Positions 7,558 to 10,751 of a DNA stretch of 10,751 nucleotides are shown here, one piece after another (position 1 is the first letter of the stretch; each line of letters opens with the position of its first letter). The notes below the pieces were generated by a model that saw nothing but the letters and a program-made list of their open reading frames with translations, did no database searches and was not told the DNA's origin. The stretch covers positions 1 to 10,751 of the forward strand of contig JAOTZA010000094.1 of assembly GCA_029861655.1 (NCBI GenBank). Direction: 5' to 3'. The translations under genes and the position numbers were made by a program. This DNA comes from Acidobacteriota bacterium (lineage in GTDB: Bacteria; Acidobacteriota; Thermoanaerobaculia; Multivoradales; JAHEKO01).

Positions 7558-7717
7558 ACCGCCTCTTTTCTCCGTGAGACCGTTGGTTTCTCTAGGTACT
7601 GGCAATAATCTCAACTTCTCGGCCCTAAGGGCAAGTAACGTAATGGTTTAGTCACCTCTGGAGGCTCAAACCCCGCTACAATCCGTTGACACCCCGGGGA
7701 GCGCCCGTCTTACATCC
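7558..7717. promoter_or_regulatory. Divergent intergenic region, receptor gene and trkA promoters
   Basis: These 160 bp separate two genes read away from each other, so both promoters should lie here. For the minus-strand receptor gene the best candidate is TTGCCC (7634-7629) and GATTAT (7610-7605), spaced 18 bp, giving a leader of roughly 40 nt. Each box matches consensus at four of six positions. Small dyads that could be operators: gccct-a-agggc (7622-7632), which overlaps the proposed -35, and cctc-tg-gagg (7655-7664). No Fur-like or other recognisable operator was seen. Confidence 0.4.
7677..7715 (+). promoter_or_regulatory. Candidate trkA promoter elements (ambiguous)
   Basis: Two overlapping possibilities. 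TACAAT (7677-7682) is a good -10 but has no matching -35 at normal spacing; it would give a leader of about 28 nt. TTGACA (7686-7691) is a perfect -35, but its partner 18 bp on, TTACAT (7710-7715), matches only three of six and would place the transcript start at or past the start codon. Sequence alone does not decide between them. Confidence 0.25.
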
Positions 7718-9109
7718 ATGAGCACAAGTCATTCCAGCGGCCCCAAGAACTTTGTCGTCATGGGCGCCGGCCAGGTCGGGTTTCATCTGGCCCAGTCGCT
7801 CTCCCGGGGCGAGCACGATGTAACCGTCATCGACATCAGCCCGGAGAAACTCGAGCGGGTGGAAGAAGAGTTGGATGCGCGAGTCGTCGTCGGCAACGGT
7901 GCCCACCCGCCGGTCCTGACGAACGCCCGTGTCGCTACTAGTGACCTCTTCATGGCGGTGTCGTCCTCGGACGAAGCAAATCTTACGGCCGCCATCATCG
8001 CCAAGCACCTGGGCGCCGCGAGAACCGTGGTCCGAGTCGCGGTGGCGGACGAGGTCATCGCGGACCGGCGTATCTATGAAGATCTCTTTGGTGTCGACCT
8101 CTTGCTCTCGACCCAACTGTTGACGACGACCCGGATTCTCAATCGGATTCGCGGACACCATACGGTGGCGGTCGAGTATCTGGCGGCCGGCAAGGTCCAG
8201 CTGCGCAAGGTTCAGCTGGACTCCGAGTCACCGCTTACCCGCCACCCTCTGCGAGAGGTTTCGTTGCCTAAGGACTCCTTGGTGGTGGCCTTTTTTCAGG
8301 GCGACAAGCTCGTCGTGCCCGGCGGCGACGACCGTGCCCGTCCCGGCGACGAGGCACTGATCCTCGGCACGACCGAGGCCATCGGCCCCTGCGAACGGAT
8401 GATCTCGAGCGGCCGCGAGGTTCTGGGAGACGTCGTTGTCGCTGGAGGCGGCGAGACCGCCCAGACCGTCACCAAGGTCCTGCTCCGGCTCGGCGCCCGG
8501 GTGCGGATCATCGAAAGCGACGGCCGCCGGGCGAAGGAGCTTGCCGAACGCTTCCCGAGCAGCCAGGTGATTCACGGCGATGCCACCGATCTCCAACTTC
8601 TCAAGTCGGAGCGCATCGCCTCGGCGCGGACCTTTGTCGCGCTCACCGGCGAGGACGACAGCAACCTGATGGCCTGCCTCCTGGCACAGGAGCTCGAGGT
8701 CGAGCAGGTGCTGGCCCTCGCCCAACGAGCGGAGACCTCCAAACTCTGGCAACGGCTCGATCTTCATGACGTGTTCTCGCCACGCTCCCTGGCCTACGAG
8801 CGGATCAGCGAATACATCGACAACGACTACAGCGCCACCCTGGTGTCGCTTCAGCGTGGTGCCGCTCGTGTTCTCGAGCGAATGCTCGAGCCGGCGAGCC
8901 CGGCGGCCGGCGTGACGCTGGCGGAGATGGGTGCGCCCCGCGGCCTGATCGTCGGCGCCGTGAGGCGGGGTGAGAAGGTCTTTGTTCCAGGTGGGAGCGA
9001 CCGGCTCGAGGCCGGCGACCTGGTCATCCTCTTTGTCCAGGAAGAGGAGCTCCAGACCGTGAATCTGTTGTTCCCAGCCCGCGAGCCCAGGCTGGGGGCC
9101 GGAGCGTGA
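7718..9109 (+). CDS. trkA: Trk system potassium uptake protein TrkA (two RCK domains)
   Basis: Cytoplasmic, nucleotide-binding regulator that assembles on the TrkH channel and gates K+ uptake. Its 463 aa match the two-RCK TrkA layout. First half: Rossmann motif GAGQVG (16-21) after the hydrophobic strand NFVVM, with Asp39 at the end of the second strand (VTVID), which suits NAD(H) rather than NADP. A TrkA_C lobe follows at about 150-230 (VQLDSESPLTRHPLREVSLP). Second half: a repeated Rossmann fold with GGGETA (243-248), where the last glycine of the usual motif is alanine, and Glu266 (RIIESD) at the acidic position. A second TrkA_C lobe ends the protein (VFVPGGSDRLEAGDLVILFV). No Shine-Dalgarno sequence is evident near the ATG. 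The nearest purine run, GGGGAG (7696-7701), is 16 bp away, and no earlier in-frame start is visible. The gene overlaps trkH by 4 bp. Confidence 0.96.
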   Translation: MSTSHSSGPKNFVVMGAGQVGFHLAQSLSRGEHDVTVIDISPEKLERVEEELDARVVVGNGAHPPVLTNARVATSDLFMAVSSSDEANLTAAIIAKHLGAARTVVRVAVADEVIADRRIYEDLFGVDLLLSTQLLTTTRILNRIRGHHTVAVEYLAAGKVQLRKVQLDSESPLTRHPLREVSLPKDSLVVAFFQGDKLVVPGGDDRARPGDEALILGTTEAIGPCERMISSGREVLGDVVVAGGGETAQTVTKVLLRLGARVRIIESDGRRAKELAERFPSSQVIHGDATDLQLLKSERIASARTFVALTGEDDSNLMACLLAQELEVEQVLALAQRAETSKLWQRLDLHDVFSPRSLAYERISEYIDNDYSATLVSLQRGAARVLERMLEPASPAAGVTLAEMGAPRGLIVGAVRRGEKVFVPGGSDRLEAGDLVILFVQEEELQTVNLLFPAREPRLGAGA

Positions 9110-10551
9110 ACCTACACGCGGCGGCGCGCTTTCTAGGCCGTCTCGTACTTCTACTGGCCGGCGCAATGCTGGCGCCCCTCGTCTGCTCAGTGATCTACCG
9201 GGAGGCCGACGCCCGTGCCTTCCTGCTGTCAGCGGCCATCACCGCCGTGGGTGGTTTGGCGTTGATCTTCTACGGTCGATCGGGCGGCGAGTCCTACCGG
9301 CGAGAGGGGATCCTCGTCGTGGCGGGAGGTTGGATTCTGGCGTCGCTCTTTGGTGCGCTGCCCTATCTCTTCGCCGGCGTCTTCAACAGCCCCATGGACG
9401 CTCTTTTCGAGTCAGCTTCGGGCTTCACAACCACCGGGGCCTCGGTGATGACCGATATCGAGGTCCACGGGAGGGGAATCCTCTTCTGGCGCAGCTTCAG
9501 CCAGTGGCTTGGAGGCATGGGGATCATCGTTCTTTTTGTAGCCCTGCTTCCCGAATTGGGCCCCGGTGCGAGGTTTCTCTACAAGATGGAGGTGCCGGGA
9601 CCGTCGGCCGAGTCTCTCCACCCGCGTATCCACGATACCGCGGTCATCCTCTGGAAGCTCTACCTCTCACTGACCGGCGCCCAGACGCTGCTCTTGATGG
9701 TCGCCGGGATGAACCTCTACGACGCCCTGACGCACACCTTCTCCACTCTGTCGACCGGTGGTTTCTCGCCCCGCAACGCATCGGTAGCGGCTTTTGATTC
9801 GCCCGCGGTCGAGATCATCATCATCGTCTTCATGATCCTTGCCGGCGTCAATTTCTCGCTCTACTTTCGAGCCTGGTCCAGCCGCGGCAGAAATTTCGTC
9901 AGGGACTCAGAGTTCCGTCTCTATGCGTTCATCCTGGCCGCAGTATCGCTGCTCATCCTCTTCGACCTGTCGAGCCACGGTGGGGCCACGGGCTTCTTCA
10001 AATCGAGCATCGACAGCCTCTTTCAGGTGGTATCGATCCTCACCACAACTGGCTACGTAACAGCGGATTTCGAAGTCTGGCCGGCGCTTTCCCGGATGCT
10101 GCTGGTCGGCCTGATGTTCGTCGGCGGATGCGCCGGGTCCACGGCCGGGTCGATGAAGATCATGCGGATGGTCATCGGTCTCAAGTCGGCGCTACGCGAA
10201 GTGCGGTTGATCTTCAGCCCCAACACCGTGATCTCGATCTTTGTCGGTGGCAAGAAGGTGCCCGACTCGGTAGTCCGTAGCGTCGCCGGCTTCTTTATCC
10301 TGTACATCTCGCTCTGGGGGGTCGGCGCCATTTTGCTGGCCCTTGGAGGCCCCGACCTGATCAGCGCGGCCACCGCCGCCGCCGCGACTCTCGGCAACAT
10401 CGGTCCCGGGCTCGGGCTCGTCGGCCCGACCGAGAACTACGCCTTCTTCAGTTTCTGGCACAAGGGACTGATGGTGCTTTTGATGTGGCTCGGCCGGCTC
10501 GAGGTGTACTCGATCGCGGCGCTCTTTACTCGCACCTTCTGGCGTCCCTGA
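9106..10551 (+). CDS. trkH: Trk/Ktr-family potassium transporter membrane subunit TrkH
   Basis: Inner-membrane channel-like K+ translocator built from four M1-P-M2 repeats, 481 aa, the normal length for TrkH. All four filter segments are visible with their glycine: FTTTGAS (Gly111), LSTGGFS (Gly218/219), LTTTGYV (Gly316) and GNIGPG (Gly433). The intramembrane gate loop GGCAGSTAGSMK lies at residues 340-351 between the third filter and the next helix. Typical flanking motifs are present too (ALFESASG, WRSFSQWLGGMGI), and the C-terminus RTFWRP is also family-like. It starts at a GTG overlapping the trkA stop (GTGA), with GGAG immediately before and a stretch of five G's about nine bases upstream, so translation is probably coupled. 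The filter is intact, so this should be a working transporter; K+ against Na+ preference cannot be read from the sequence. Confidence 0.96.
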   Translation: MNLHAAARFLGRLVLLLAGAMLAPLVCSVIYREADARAFLLSAAITAVGGLALIFYGRSGGESYRREGILVVAGGWILASLFGALPYLFAGVFNSPMDALFESASGFTTTGASVMTDIEVHGRGILFWRSFSQWLGGMGIIVLFVALLPELGPGARFLYKMEVPGPSAESLHPRIHDTAVILWKLYLSLTGAQTLLLMVAGMNLYDALTHTFSTLSTGGFSPRNASVAAFDSPAVEIIIIVFMILAGVNFSLYFRAWSSRGRNFVRDSEFRLYAFILAAVSLLILFDLSSHGGATGFFKSSIDSLFQVVSILTTTGYVTADFEVWPALSRMLLVGLMFVGGCAGSTAGSMKIMRMVIGLKSALREVRLIFSPNTVISIFVGGKKVPDSVVRSVAGFFILYISLWGVGAILLALGGPDLISAATAAAATLGNIGPGLGLVGPTENYAFFSFWHKGLMVLLMWLGRLEVYSIAALFTRTFWRP

Positions 10552-10577
10552 GACCGCCGGACTCTTTGGGCGAGCCG

Positions 10578-10751
10578 TCAGCCCGCCTCGAAGCCCACCG
10601 CAACATGTGAGCCGTCGCAAAACGGCTTGTTCGCTGATGCCCCGCAACGGCAAAGAGCCGCTTTGTCACCGCTGACGGTATCGCCGGCCCCGCTACCGGC
10701 CAAGGTGAAGGGACCCGCCAACAGAAGCGGCCCGTTCGTTGCCACCGAGAC
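10578..10751 (-). CDS. CDGSH iron-sulfur domain protein (C-terminal part, runs off the window)
   Basis: The last 57 codons of a minus-strand frame enter from the right edge and end at TGA (10578-10580). The sequence LCRCGASANKPFCDGSH contains the complete CDGSH [2Fe-2S] motif, C-x-C-x2-S-x3-P-x-C-D-G-S-H, so all three cysteine ligands and the histidine ligand are present. It is preceded by NGPLLLAGPFTLAG, the beta-strand lead-in common in bacterial members, and followed by the short tail VAVGFEAG. Such proteins are small cytoplasmic iron-sulfur proteins, sometimes with a second CDGSH or a 4Fe-4S-like domain at the N-terminus; that part is outside the window. It converges on trkH with 26 bp between the stop codons, and no clear terminator is seen there. 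A functional link to K+ uptake is not suggested. Confidence 0.9.
   Translation of the reverse strand, partial: VSVATNGPLLLAGPFTLAGSGAGDTVSGDKAALCRCGASANKPFCDGSHVAVGFEAG

Noticed and set aside
6451..7608. Plus-strand open frame of about 385 codons opposite the TonB receptor
   Set aside because: Antisense shadow of a well-supported receptor gene; composition rich in Arg, Val and Gly with no domain and no ribosome site.
8228..9166. Minus-strand open frame of about 310 codons opposite trkA
   Set aside because: Antisense shadow of trkA, whose two RCK domains are intact.
10552..10577. Bidirectional terminator between trkH and the CDGSH gene
   Set aside because: The 26-bp gap contains no clear inverted repeat followed by a T-tract on either strand.

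Overview
The window looks like chromosomal DNA from a GC-rich, Gram-negative bacterium. It encodes three envelope proteins that need an outer membrane: a TonB-dependent receptor, a TolC-type channel and a periplasmic adaptor lipoprotein. The receptor has a carboxypeptidase-regulatory-like domain in front of its plug. That feature, with the overall composition, would fit an Acidobacteriota-like or similar environmental lineage, but this placement is a guess and no marker gene is present. I see no sign of phage, insertion sequences, CRISPR or tRNA/rRNA genes.

Layout. Positions 1-4692 (minus strand) hold a tripartite efflux operon, read right to left: outer-membrane factor (4692 to 2308), lipoprotein membrane-fusion adaptor (2276 to 1140) and RND pump (1143 to beyond position 1, so only its first 381 codons are seen). 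The adaptor and pump overlap by 4 bp (GTGA). The outer-membrane factor is unusual: a periplasmic-binding-protein-like domain of about 300 residues, of the ABC_sub_bind type, is fused in front of a complete TolC domain. Positions 4693-5157 carry no gene. They contain an intrinsic terminator for the gene to the right and a striking 68-nt imperfect hairpin. Positions 5158-7557 (minus strand) encode a TonB-dependent outer-membrane receptor. A 160-bp divergent intergenic region separates it from the plus-strand trkA-trkH pair (7718-10551), which overlaps by 4 bp and encodes a Trk potassium uptake system. At the right edge, facing trkH, is the C-terminal part of a CDGSH iron-sulfur protein (minus strand, 10578-10751).

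How the genes work together. The first operon should build one continuous export channel from inner membrane to outside, possibly with a ligand-binding or sensing domain attached to the outer duct. The TonB receptor is a separate import function with its own terminator. TrkA (NAD-binding RCK regulator) gates TrkH (K+ channel subunit). The most noteworthy items are the binding-protein/TolC fusion and the long hairpin next to the receptor terminator.
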